45,326 nucleotides of DNA from contig CAYWRU010000023.1 of assembly GCA_964460795.1 (NCBI GenBank), forward strand, positions 1 to 45,326, read 5' to 3'. The notes beneath the pieces are model-generated. The model worked only from the letters and a program-made list of their open reading frames with translations, did not search any database and had not been told where the DNA came from. Source of the stretch: CAZOOM01 sp964460795 (GTDB taxonomy: Bacteria > Omnitrophota > Omnitrophia > Omnitrophales > Aquincolibacteriaceae). Shown in pieces: positions 21,000 to 27,625 of this stretch (position 1 is its first letter; each line of letters begins with the position of its first letter). The position numbers were made by a program, and so were the translations under genes.

Positions 21000-21911
21000 A
21001 TGCCAAAAAAATTAACGAAAGAGACTTTTATTCAGAGAAGTATAAATATACATGGAGTGTTATATGATTATTCAAAGGTTGATTATAAAAATAATCAGAA
21101 ACCTGTAGAAATTATTTGTCCAAAACATACAGTTTTTTGGCTTGCTCCTTGTAGTCATTTTAAAGGAAGAGGATGTCCAATTTGTTCTGGCTATAAAATA
21201 AGCACAAAAGAATTTATCGAAAAAGCAAAAGCTTTGCATGGAAATAAATATGATTATTCATCCGTAAATTATACAGGTATTTTTAATAAAATAAAAATAT
21301 TTTGTAATATACATGGGGAGTTTCAACAAACTCCTGATAGACACCTTAATAGTAATGGATGTTTATTATGTGGAATTAAAATTTCATCTGATAAAAAAAG
21401 ATATAGTACTATTGATTTTATAGAGAAAGCAAAAAAAGTACATGGAAATAAATATGATTATTCATTAGTTAAATATAATCATAGCAAGGATAATGTTGTT
21501 ATTGTTTGTCCAGAACATGGCAAATTCGAGCAAACACCAAATGCTCATTGGATAGGAAAAGGATGCATTCGTTGTAATGAATCTAAAGGAGAAAAACAAA
21601 TAGAAAAATTACTTTTAAAAAACAACATTTTATTTGAAGCTCAAAAGAAATTTGATAAGTGTAAAAAACATAATTATTTACCATTTGATTTTTATTTGCC
21701 AGAATATAATATTTGCATTGAATATGACGGAGAACAACACTATAAAGTTGTTGAATGGTTTGGAGGAGAAAAAAGTTTTAAGCAGACTCAAGTAAATGAT
21801 AAGTTTAAAACCGAATTTTGTAAAAAAAATAATATTATATTATTCAGAATAAAGTATAATCAAAATATAAAAGAAAAAATAAAAGAATTAATCAAGCTAT
21901 TCAACAAATGA
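21000..21911 (+). CDS. homing endonuclease, DUF723-type zinc repeats plus Vsr-like nuclease
   Basis: 303 aa. Three repeats of about 55 aa each carry KYDYS and a Cys/His cluster (ICPKHTVFW...CPICSG; CNIHGEFQQTPDRHL...CLLCG; CPEHGKFEQTPNAHW...CIRC). The C-terminal nuclease reads LPFDFYLPEYNICIEYDGEQ, HYK, then KTEFCKKNNIILFRI: the EDxHD/Vsr-like core of phage homing enzymes such as I-Bth0305I. More AT-rich than its neighbours. It overlaps the 49-aa gene by ATGA. Confidence 0.9.
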   Translation: MPKKLTKETFIQRSINIHGVLYDYSKVDYKNNQKPVEIICPKHTVFWLAPCSHFKGRGCPICSGYKISTKEFIEKAKALHGNKYDYSSVNYTGIFNKIKIFCNIHGEFQQTPDRHLNSNGCLLCGIKISSDKKRYSTIDFIEKAKKVHGNKYDYSLVKYNHSKDNVVIVCPEHGKFEQTPNAHWIGKGCIRCNESKGEKQIEKLLLKNNILFEAQKKFDKCKKHNYLPFDFYLPEYNICIEYDGEQHYKVVEWFGGEKSFKQTQVNDKFKTEFCKKNNIILFRIKYNQNIKEKIKELIKLFNK

Positions 21912-22057
21912 ACCCAGATATCATAACCATAGAGCCAGAAGTTCTACCAGATACAAGACCAGCCGAGCCAGCCATCCAGCCATCTACAGAGCCAAGTCCT
22001 TGGAAGTTTCCAGCTCCTGCCGTAGACCCGACAATTAAAGGGTTGATTTTCTTTTGA
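21908..22057 (+). CDS. Pro-rich 49-aa peptide, possible displaced C-terminus
   Basis: MNPDIITIEPEVLPDTRPAE to PTIKGLIFF, TGA. Its composition (less AT-rich, Pro/Glu-rich) matches the 354-aa gene better than the endonuclease between them. Either a small gene coupled to the endonuclease (ATGA) or the severed tail of the 354-aa gene. Confidence 0.5.
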   Translation: MNPDIITIEPEVLPDTRPAEPAIQPSTEPSPWKFPAPAVDPTIKGLIFF

Positions 22058-22088
22058 GCTCAGACAAATATTAACATTCTAATTTGTT

Positions 22089-22114
22089 CCCTTTTTTTAT
22101 TCTTATACCATATA
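22089..22114 (+). promoter_or_regulatory. class I promoter with no gene
   Basis: CC 22089-22090, CCATATA 22108-22114, N17. The only ATG below it gives a two-codon ORF; a second class I promoter starts 56 nt later. Confidence 0.7.
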
Positions 22115-22180
22115 GTTTCAAGAGAAACAAAATGTGCTGAAGGAAATATAGAAGATGAAATTGGGCTTTCCTTTTTTTTT
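22115..22180 (+). ncRNA. possible very short RNA between tandem promoters
   Basis: Contains GTTTC-AAGA-GAAAC and a longer-range GGAAA/TTTCC pairing that leads into the T-tract of the next promoter. About 50-60 nt. It may be a leader for the sigma gene rather than a separate RNA. Confidence 0.4.
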
Positions 22181-22195
22181 CTTTTAAGCCATATA
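22170..22195 (+). promoter_or_regulatory. class I promoter for the sigma factor gene
   Basis: CC 22170-22171, CCATATA 22189-22195, N17. Sigma factor ATG at 22215. No class II promoter precedes this gene, so it is not obviously autoregulated. Confidence 0.75.
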
Positions 22196-22214
22196 AAAAT
22201 AAAAAAAGCAAGTT

Positions 22215-22880
22215 ATGAAAAAAGAAATGTTAAAATCGTTTGTAATTAAAGGAGATACTGCAAACATTGAAAAAGACAAAATGAATGTGGTTAAATTCTT
22301 AAACGCAGAAACCAACAAAGAAAAACAAGAGGCGTTTGCTGAATTATATAAAAGATATAGCGAAACCATTCGTTACTATATGTTGAGAAACGTAAAAGGA
22401 TACGAAGAAACCGCTGATGACTTAACTCAGGATGTGTTTACAAAAGTGTACGAAAAAATGCACTTGTACAAAGCAGAAAATGCTTTCTCTACTTGGTTGT
22501 TCAGAATAGCTACAAACACTTTGATTGATTTCAAACGTAGCGACAAAGTAGAAGTTTTAAGTATGGATAACTTAAAAGTAAACTCAAACAGTGATGAGGA
22601 AACAACTGAGAATGTTTTTCAAATTGTGGATAACAGTTCAAATGTTGAGAAAATCATTGACAAGTCTGAAAGAGCTGAGGCAGTAAGAATTGCAATCGAC
22701 AACATCAAAAACCCAAAACAAAAACAAGCAATTGAATTGTTTTTCTTTGAAGAGTTGTCAATCGAAGAAATCGCATCTAAAATGAATGAGTGCGAAAATA
22801 CAGTTAAAGGTTTAATCTTTAGAGGTAAGGCATCAATCCAAGCTTCATTTGCCAACCAAGAAGTAGAAGCTGTAATTTAA
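22215..22880 (+). CDS. ECF-type RNA polymerase sigma factor
   Basis: 221 aa. Region 2: FAELYKRYSETIRYYMLRNV, then ETADDLTQDVFTKVYEKMHL and FSTWLFRIATNTLIDFKRS (residues about 40-110), the typical core-binding and -10 segments. An acidic linker follows; region 4 is NPKQKQAIELFFFEELSIEE then IASKMNECENTVKGLIFRGK (about 160-215), a helix-turn-helix that should read the -35. Two-domain layout without region 1 or 3 is that of ECF (group 4) sigma factors. Twelve AAC-N16-CGTATA promoters in this window have the geometry expected of its targets. No anti-sigma gene is apparent next to it. Confidence 0.92.
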   Translation: MKKEMLKSFVIKGDTANIEKDKMNVVKFLNAETNKEKQEAFAELYKRYSETIRYYMLRNVKGYEETADDLTQDVFTKVYEKMHLYKAENAFSTWLFRIATNTLIDFKRSDKVEVLSMDNLKVNSNSDEETTENVFQIVDNSSNVEKIIDKSERAEAVRIAIDNIKNPKQKQAIELFFFEELSIEEIASKMNECENTVKGLIFRGKASIQASFANQEVEAVI

Positions 22881-22903
22881 AAAATTAAAGTTTATTTTGC
22901 TCA

Positions 22904-22938
22904 CCTCGCCCAATACAGGCGAGGTTTGCTTTTTTTAA
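22904..22938 (+). terminator. intrinsic terminator
   Basis: CCTCGCC-CAATACA-GGCGAGG, then TTTGCTTTTTTT. Ends the sigma factor transcript; a TATATTTAT box follows that may serve the next gene. Confidence 0.85.
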
Positions 22939-22978
22939 ATATATTTATTCGCAACACACAATTATTTCTCTGCGTTAA

Positions 22979-23236
22979 ATGGAAATCAAAAAAGCAAAAA
23001 ACATCCTAAACGAAATGCTTGATATCTGCTCTCAATTAGAAGACGAGACTCTTAACGAAGCCTGTTCAGGAATTTACAATGATGTATCAGCAGCCAAGAC
23101 AGTAAATGCTGTCATCTCTTCAGCAAGAGAACTAATGGTCTTTGTTAATGATGCAGATTGGTTTGACCTTGAAGAATTAAAAGAAGAATTAGAACAGATA
23201 TATAATAACCTTCTCGAAGAAGACGAAGATTTTTAA
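22979..23236 (+). CDS. acidic hypothetical protein, 85 aa
   Basis: MEIKKAKNILNEMLDICSQL; all-helical and increasingly acidic (LEELKEELEQIYNNLLEEDE). Could be a small partner or decoy protein; its position after the sigma gene makes an anti-sigma role conceivable but nothing in the sequence shows it. Confidence 0.72.
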   Translation: MEIKKAKNILNEMLDICSQLEDETLNEACSGIYNDVSAAKTVNAVISSARELMVFVNDADWFDLEELKEELEQIYNNLLEEDEDF

Positions 23237-23243
23237 AAAAAAA

Positions 23244-23274
23244 TTTGCAAGCTTAATTTTATTTCATATATTTG
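23244..23274 (+). promoter_or_regulatory. host-type sigma-A promoter (class III)
   Basis: TTTG 23244-23247, N19, TATATTTG 23267-23274: a perfect Bacteroidota consensus. ATG at 23300. Confidence 0.82.
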
Positions 23275-23299
23275 TGGTATAATTAAAAAACACAAAAAA

Positions 23300-23929
23300 A
23301 TGAGAAGCTTATTCACAACAGCACTTTTTGGAATCACAATCCTTGTTGGAGCAGTGTCCGCAATCTTCGGAGTTTATACAATGATTTCTGACATCTCTGA
23401 TGGAGGTGAATTAATTAAAGGATATATGTACTTCTCCCTTGGTATCATTCTTGCCCTTTCTATGTTAACAATCTATGCAATCGGCGCATTAACTGATGCA
23501 GTTAAGATTCTTGGAGACCTTATGTTTAAACAAACCAAGAAAGATAAGATTAGCAATATGTTCGGCGGCGGAAATCCAATGGGCGGCTCTCCCCAAGGAG
23601 AACATCCACTTGCACAATTACTTAAACGTATAGCAGAAGATACAAAAAACGGAGAATTCGGAAACGGCAAAATCCAAATCACAAGAATGGATAGAGATGG
23701 AAATATGCATTCGCTTGGAGAAAGAGAATTTAAGAGCCACGAAGATTTAATTAAGTTCAGAGACGAAGTCTTATCAGGAGCGTTCGGAAAGGATGTAGAC
23801 CTTAAGGATATGACAATAGAACAACTTCAAAGAGAAGAACTTAATGCAGTTGAGAAACAAGATTTCGAACTTGCTGCATCTATTAGAGACCTCATCAATG
23901 AGAAATCTAATAGAAAAAGTGAACAATAA
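23300..23929 (+). CDS. two-TM membrane protein with C-terminal UVR motif, 209 aa
   Basis: TM1 about residues 5-27 (GITILVGAVSAIFGVYTMI) and TM2 about 42-66 (YFSLGIILALSMLTIYAIGA) with a short loop, then a cytosolic Gly-rich linker (MFGGGNPMGGSPQGEHPLAQ) and a C-terminal segment ELNAVEKQDFELAASIRDLI that matches the UVR motif of UvrB/UvrC/McsA. UVR helices mediate protein-protein contact. Strong host-type promoter suggests early expression. Confidence 0.8.
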   Translation: MRSLFTTALFGITILVGAVSAIFGVYTMISDISDGGELIKGYMYFSLGIILALSMLTIYAIGALTDAVKILGDLMFKQTKKDKISNMFGGGNPMGGSPQGEHPLAQLLKRIAEDTKNGEFGNGKIQITRMDRDGNMHSLGEREFKSHEDLIKFRDEVLSGAFGKDVDLKDMTIEQLQREELNAVEKQDFELAASIRDLINEKSNRKSEQ

Positions 23930-23930
23930 A

Positions 23931-23958
23931 TGAAACCTTTTTAAAGGAAAAGCGTATA
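23931..23958 (+). promoter_or_regulatory. class II (ECF-type) promoter driving an ncRNA
   Basis: TGAAAC 23931-23936, CGTATA 23953-23958, N16; starts one base after the preceding stop codon. No ORF follows before a terminator. Confidence 0.78.
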
Positions 23959-23964
23959 AGATAT

Positions 23965-24015
23965 TGTAAACGGTCTTTTTTGCCATAGACCACAATTGCT
24001 TTTCTTTTTTTTAAT
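23965..24015 (+). ncRNA. small RNA of about 50 nt under ECF-type promoter
   Basis: Nested stem ATTGT/ACAAT and GGTCT/AGACC with a T-rich apical loop, followed by TTTTCTTTTTTTT as terminator. No start codon with a useful frame. Candidate sigma-dependent regulatory RNA. Confidence 0.55.
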
Positions 24016-24018
24016 CTC

Positions 24019-24072
24019 GAAGGAAACCTGCCATAACGGTGGGTTTCCTTTTTTTTATTCCTACACCATATA
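24019..24072 (+). promoter_or_regulatory. fused terminator and class I promoter
   Basis: GGAAACC/GGTTTCC (7 bp, loop about 14 nt) then T8; CC 24047-24048, CCATATA 24066-24072. ATG at 24078: leaderless. Confidence 0.8.
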
Positions 24073-24077
24073 AGCAC

Positions 24078-24395
24078 ATGACAAAAATTCAAGAAAATAT
24101 TAAAGCCTACGAGGAAGGACTCGCAAGATTCAAAGTTAACTTAGCTCGCTGGAACCAAATCAAGAAATTGCTGAAGGGTTTTAGAAGCGAAGGCTTGCCT
24201 GCTCCAAAGAGATATCTGGAGAATGCTGAAGAAGTATTGGTGCAGGTTGTTTCATTCAGGATGTTTATTAAGCCTCAAAGAAAAAAATATGACCTTGAGT
24301 TCCTCCAGAAAAAAATGAATAAACATGTTGCGGCTGAAGAGTATGAAAAGGCTGTACCATATAGAGATAGAATTATTTTTTTAAAAGGCGAATAA
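24078..24395 (+). CDS. UVR-motif protein, 105 aa
   Basis: MTKIQENIKAYEEGLARFKV; basic helical N-terminus, then EFLQKKMNKHVAAEEYEKAV, PYRDRIIFLK: the UVR helix pair (EEYEKA...YRDRI) at the C-terminus, as in the membrane protein encoded just upstream. Two UVR-tail proteins side by side suggests a shared partner. Leaderless. Confidence 0.78.
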   Translation: MTKIQENIKAYEEGLARFKVNLARWNQIKKLLKGFRSEGLPAPKRYLENAEEVLVQVVSFRMFIKPQRKKYDLEFLQKKMNKHVAAEEYEKAVPYRDRIIFLKGE

Positions 24396-24398
24396 CAA

Positions 24399-24426
24399 TG
24401 AAACCTTTTCGCAGTTCACACGTATA
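24399..24426 (+). promoter_or_regulatory. class II (ECF-type) promoter
   Basis: TGAAAC 24399-24404, CGTATA 24421-24426, N16. ATG at 24434, seven bases on, so this transcript too is nearly leaderless. Confidence 0.8.
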
Positions 24427-24433
24427 ATAATTT

Positions 24434-24907
24434 ATGTCAGATACAAAACAAATAAATTTTCGCTTTGCAAAAAATTGGAAAATCTTTATTGATTGGCACA
24501 ATGCACTTACAAGAAATGGTATGGATAAAGTTTCTTGGCATATCCAATCACAAAAAATAGAAGACATTTTCGAGGCAACCGTTCCTAACATCGTGGATTG
24601 GAAAATGATTTGGAAAGACCTTAATACTTGGCTTATCCAAATGTATAAAAAAACTGACGTCGTTAAATGGAGCGAACACCAACGTCAAATCGAGACTCTA
24701 CTTTTAAATCAATTAAAAGACCTGAACACCGAACAATTTATCTTGGTGTATAGACTTAACGGGAAACCTCAAGCTGACCCAAGCACAATGACATATTGGG
24801 AAGCTGTTCGAGTTAAACAAAACCTTGAGGGGGATTTAAATGGGTTGGGTGGAAATGAGGACATGGATAATATTACAATCGTAAATCTTAAAAAACTTTT
24901 GGCTTAA
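24434..24907 (+). CDS. hypothetical protein, 157 aa
   Basis: Trp-rich helical protein: NFRFAKNWKIFIDWHNALTR, MIWKDLNTWLIQMYKKTDVV. No family recognised. Soluble, presumably expressed with the class II set. Confidence 0.78.
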   Translation: MSDTKQINFRFAKNWKIFIDWHNALTRNGMDKVSWHIQSQKIEDIFEATVPNIVDWKMIWKDLNTWLIQMYKKTDVVKWSEHQRQIETLLLNQLKDLNTEQFILVYRLNGKPQADPSTMTYWEAVRVKQNLEGDLNGLGGNEDMDNITIVNLKKLLA

Positions 24908-24911
24908 TTCT

Positions 24912-24937
24912 CCCTTTTTTTAAATTTAAACCATATA
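24912..24937 (+). promoter_or_regulatory. class I promoter
   Basis: CC 24912-24913, CCATATA 24931-24937, N17. ATG at 24956. Drives a run of five genes to 26716. Confidence 0.75.
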
Positions 24938-24955
24938 AATAAAATTAAGAAGACA

Positions 24956-25699
24956 ATGAAAAGAATTGATATTAATGATTGGCGATATAAATTAATCGTT
25001 GTAATGTTCGGAATGGCAGAAAAAGATTTACCTGAAAACTCTTGCCAGTATCATCTCTATACAATACTCGGAGTTATTCTATATCCGTTCTATTGGTTCC
25101 CTGAACTTATAGGCGCTATAGCATCAAATGACTGGAAAGATTTTAAAACATTATTAAAACCTCATCGTGACAAGGAAACCTATTACAGAATTACAAAACC
25201 TATGTGGTGTTTGGCTATATCATTTGTACTAATTGCTGTGAGCCTAACAGCAACGATTGGATTAGTAATTTTAACAACAAAATTATTTCATATAGATGAA
25301 AAATCTTTAGACGTAATTACATTTTCTGATTTATTCTTAGTAGGCACATTATTGCTACCACTTTATGCGTATTTTATACAGCTCTTAGGAAAGGCATATA
25401 ATAAATGCAAGGAATGTTGCAAGCCGATTCAGTATACTGGAAGATACGAATATTATGAGCATGAAGATTTCAATATGTACGTTAAGAATCCAGTCCTTAC
25501 AGATAAATCAAAACTTTACTACCAAGGTGCAGGCCCAAATTGGGATGAGGATGATAATGAAAAGCGATTCTTTAAGATGTTTATCTCCAGTGAATTAAAG
25601 TATAGCAAAGAAGAATGGATGAAAGCAGGATTAAAAGAAGGAACCATCCTTACTGATGAAGTTTTCGAAGAAGCAACCAAAAAAGCATTTAATAAATAA
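24956..25699 (+). CDS. membrane protein, 247 aa
   Basis: Hydrophobic segment about residues 33-53 (HLYTILGVILYPFYWFPELI) and two clear TM helices at about 82-107 (LAISFVLIAVSLTATIGLVI) and 120-142 (FLVGTLLLPLYAYFIQLLG). A Cys-rich juxtamembrane CKECCKP follows, and the C-terminal 100 residues are acidic and soluble. First gene of a five-gene operon; no family recognised. Confidence 0.8.
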   Translation: MKRIDINDWRYKLIVVMFGMAEKDLPENSCQYHLYTILGVILYPFYWFPELIGAIASNDWKDFKTLLKPHRDKETYYRITKPMWCLAISFVLIAVSLTATIGLVILTTKLFHIDEKSLDVITFSDLFLVGTLLLPLYAYFIQLLGKAYNKCKECCKPIQYTGRYEYYEHEDFNMYVKNPVLTDKSKLYYQGAGPNWDEDDNEKRFFKMFISSELKYSKEEWMKAGLKEGTILTDEVFEEATKKAFNK

Positions 25700-25702
25700 A
25701 TT

Positions 25703-26017
25703 ATGACCATAGAATCAATTCTCCCTGAAATTAAGTCTGAAATTCCTGACTTATTCGCAAGCGCCGAAAATGCAAATCGTATGGCAAATGACTCAAACCT
25801 GGATGCAATTATTAAGGAATGGGTCCCTGAAGAAGATGAAATCATCTCCTTTAAGGTATCAGAAAGGTCACATGCCATCCTGATTGTGGCAAAGAATGAA
25901 GATGATGAATTCTCTATCTATAGATTCTTTCCTGGTTATGACAAGTGGAATGTATCAGTGGATGTGCAGATGCAAACAATGGCCGATGCATTCAATAACC
26001 TGTTGAGCTATAGATAA
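25703..26017 (+). CDS. hypothetical protein, 104 aa
   Basis: Acidic, MTIESILPEIKSEIPDLFAS, with a beta hairpin (IISFKVSERSHAILIVAKNE) and C-terminal helix. Three bases after the membrane protein; the next gene abuts (TAA/ATG). Function unknown. Confidence 0.75.
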   Translation: MTIESILPEIKSEIPDLFASAENANRMANDSNLDAIIKEWVPEEDEIISFKVSERSHAILIVAKNEDDEFSIYRFFPGYDKWNVSVDVQMQTMADAFNNLLSYR

Positions 26018-26257
26018 ATGAACAACTACTTCCTCACATATGTCCTGGTTAAATCCTATTACATGGAAGATGGCCACCAAAAGGAAAACAAATCAGCCAT
26101 GGTTGAGGCCGAATCTGAAGCAAAGGCCGAGGAGACCTTAAAAAGATATTGGGATAATAAGTCAGACAATTACGGAGTAATGTATGATGCCAAGGATATA
26201 GAAGTTGCCATCTCCCTTAAACAATCAGAAATACTTTCAGACGAAAAGAAATTATGA
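26018..26257 (+). CDS. hypothetical protein, 79 aa
   Basis: MNNYFLTYVLVKSYYMEDGH, helix SEAKAEETLKRYWDNKSDNY, strand DIEVAISLKQ: a ferredoxin-like order shared in outline with the next gene (ATGA overlap). Possibly diverged tandem duplicates. Function unknown. Confidence 0.75.
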   Translation: MNNYFLTYVLVKSYYMEDGHQKENKSAMVEAESEAKAEETLKRYWDNKSDNYGVMYDAKDIEVAISLKQSEILSDEKKL

Positions 26258-26499
26258 ATTACGAATTATTAGAATATACAGTACAGTGCTCTGAACTCGG
26301 CGATACACATAAGGTAATTGCTGTAGGCTCATCACATCAAGCCCTTGAGGGCTATCTTAAAAATACTCTCGGCAAATCTCTGGAGAAAGATAAATCGAAA
26401 CCTTTTGACGACTATTACGTAATAAGAGAAACGGATGTTATAATTGTACCAAATGAAGCTCAAGAAACTATTCAAGGCGCTGAAGAAGAGCATTATTAA
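26254..26499 (+). CDS. hypothetical protein, 81 aa
   Basis: MNYELLEYTVQCSELGDTHK, helix SSHQALEGYLKNTLGKS, strand DDYYVIRETDVIIV. Overlaps the preceding gene by 4 nt. Acidic tail. Function unknown. Confidence 0.75.
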   Translation: MNYELLEYTVQCSELGDTHKVIAVGSSHQALEGYLKNTLGKSLEKDKSKPFDDYYVIRETDVIIVPNEAQETIQGAEEEHY

Positions 26500-26515
26500 A
26501 AACTTCCAATTCAAA

Positions 26516-26716
26516 ATGAAAGAACCAAAAGTAAATCTAACCAGAGGCGAGGCCTTTGCCCAGGAAAAAGAACTCTACCACGAAAAGGTAGAAGAAACCT
26601 GGAGCGTCTTCGGAGACGTGACTGGCTTCTGCTATAAGGAAGGAATCGAAACAAAGGAAGCAGCCCAGGCATATGTGGATGAACTTAACAAGAATTTAAA
26701 AAATATTCATTCTTAA
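26516..26716 (+). CDS. hypothetical protein, 66 aa
   Basis: MKEPKVNLTRGEAFAQEKEL; charged and helical. This ATG is chosen over one at 26444, which would overlap the previous gene by 56 nt. Last gene of the operon. Confidence 0.65.
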   Translation: MKEPKVNLTRGEAFAQEKELYHEKVEETWSVFGDVTGFCYKEGIETKEAAQAYVDELNKNLKNIHS

Positions 26717-26749
26717 CTTGGTTTTTCTTTTTCCCTTTATTATTTTTAA

Positions 26750-26850
26750 CGATGCTTTCCAATGCCTGCGACAGACCTCTGCGACGTATATGACAAGTCC
26801 GAGCAACGCTCAAGGAGCACAAGAGACCCCCAACGTATATGGGGGTTTTT
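26750..26850 (+). ncRNA. possible structured RNA with terminator
   Basis: No gene between 26717 and 26932. This stretch is GC-richer than its surroundings, has a repeated CTGCGAC, a GAGC-AAC-GCTC hairpin, and ends in CCCCCA-ACGTATA-TGGGGG with Ts (26826-26850), a good terminator. No class I or II promoter precedes it, so it may instead be the 3' UTR of the operon. Confidence 0.4.
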
Positions 26851-26881
26851 CTTTTTGTATATCTCTCCCCCCATCTCTCCC

Positions 26882-26909
26882 TGAAACCTTTCTTATTTCT
26901 TTTCGTATA
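26882..26909 (+). promoter_or_regulatory. class II (ECF-type) promoter
   Basis: TGAAAC 26882-26887, CGTATA 26904-26909, N16. ATG at 26933. Confidence 0.8.
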
Positions 26910-26932
26910 AAAGATACTTAAGAAAATTGGAA

Positions 26933-27622
26933 ATGTTAATAACACAAACTACATCATTTTTTAAAGATGGCGCCAGTGCAGAAATACGTGGGGTTAGAGG
27001 AAAACTTTACTTTGGTTACTTTAACAAATGTTGGTACTTCGTATCAAACTCAGATAAAGATTGGGCCAGAACAGATGAATTAGTTCGGCCTTCTGAATAC
27101 AAGTCTGCTACAATGATAGCAGGTCCTGGACATGAATCATCAAAATATATTGTCATTCTCTTAGATGAAATAAATAATCATTCATGGTATACAACAAAAG
27201 ATAAATCCAAGTTGCAGTTTGGTCCAGCTATTTTTAAAACAACAGTTGGTTTGCTGGTGCAGATTAATATATGCGGAAGAGAATCTTGGGCCTTCGTATC
27301 AAACAATAAAGTGTTAGATGGAGGAAGCACGTCCATGTCTGCACAGACAGAAAAGTACAAAGACTCATTTGCCTATATTTATATCATAGAACAAAGTGGT
27401 GAACTTATAGATTATGTTCGAATCGCTATCAGCGAAAAAACACATTCTTATTGGACCAAATATAATCCTTCCACCTTTGAGCCAGTAACAGGACCAATTC
27501 CAACTTCAAGCAAATTAGAAACAAACAAACCAATTCCAGAAAAAAAACCAATCATCCCAGACCTGGATGATGAAGCCCCACTTTTTAAGAGAATTACTTT
27601 GACCCCAAACAAAATTAACTAA
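26933..27622 (+). CDS. hypothetical protein with PLFKR C-terminal tail, 229 aa
   Basis: MLITQTTSFFKDGASAEIRG; beta-rich repeats around aromatic strands (KLYFGYFNKCWYFVSNSDKD). A Pro/Lys linker precedes DDEAPLFKRITLTPNKIN. The next gene ends in the same motif, and both have an N-terminal GAxAxxRGxxG segment, so they are paralogues. ATG preferred to a TTG six bases upstream. Function unknown. Confidence 0.78.
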   Translation: MLITQTTSFFKDGASAEIRGVRGKLYFGYFNKCWYFVSNSDKDWARTDELVRPSEYKSATMIAGPGHESSKYIVILLDEINNHSWYTTKDKSKLQFGPAIFKTTVGLLVQINICGRESWAFVSNNKVLDGGSTSMSAQTEKYKDSFAYIYIIEQSGELIDYVRIAISEKTHSYWTKYNPSTFEPVTGPIPTSSKLETNKPIPEKKPIIPDLDDEAPLFKRITLTPNKIN

Positions 27623-27625
27623 CCA

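Noticed and set aside
20951..21911. Intron interpretation of the endonuclease insertion after the 354-aa gene
   Set aside because: No group I or group II core is visible, and the endonuclease stop directly overlaps the next start, leaving no 3' intron structure.
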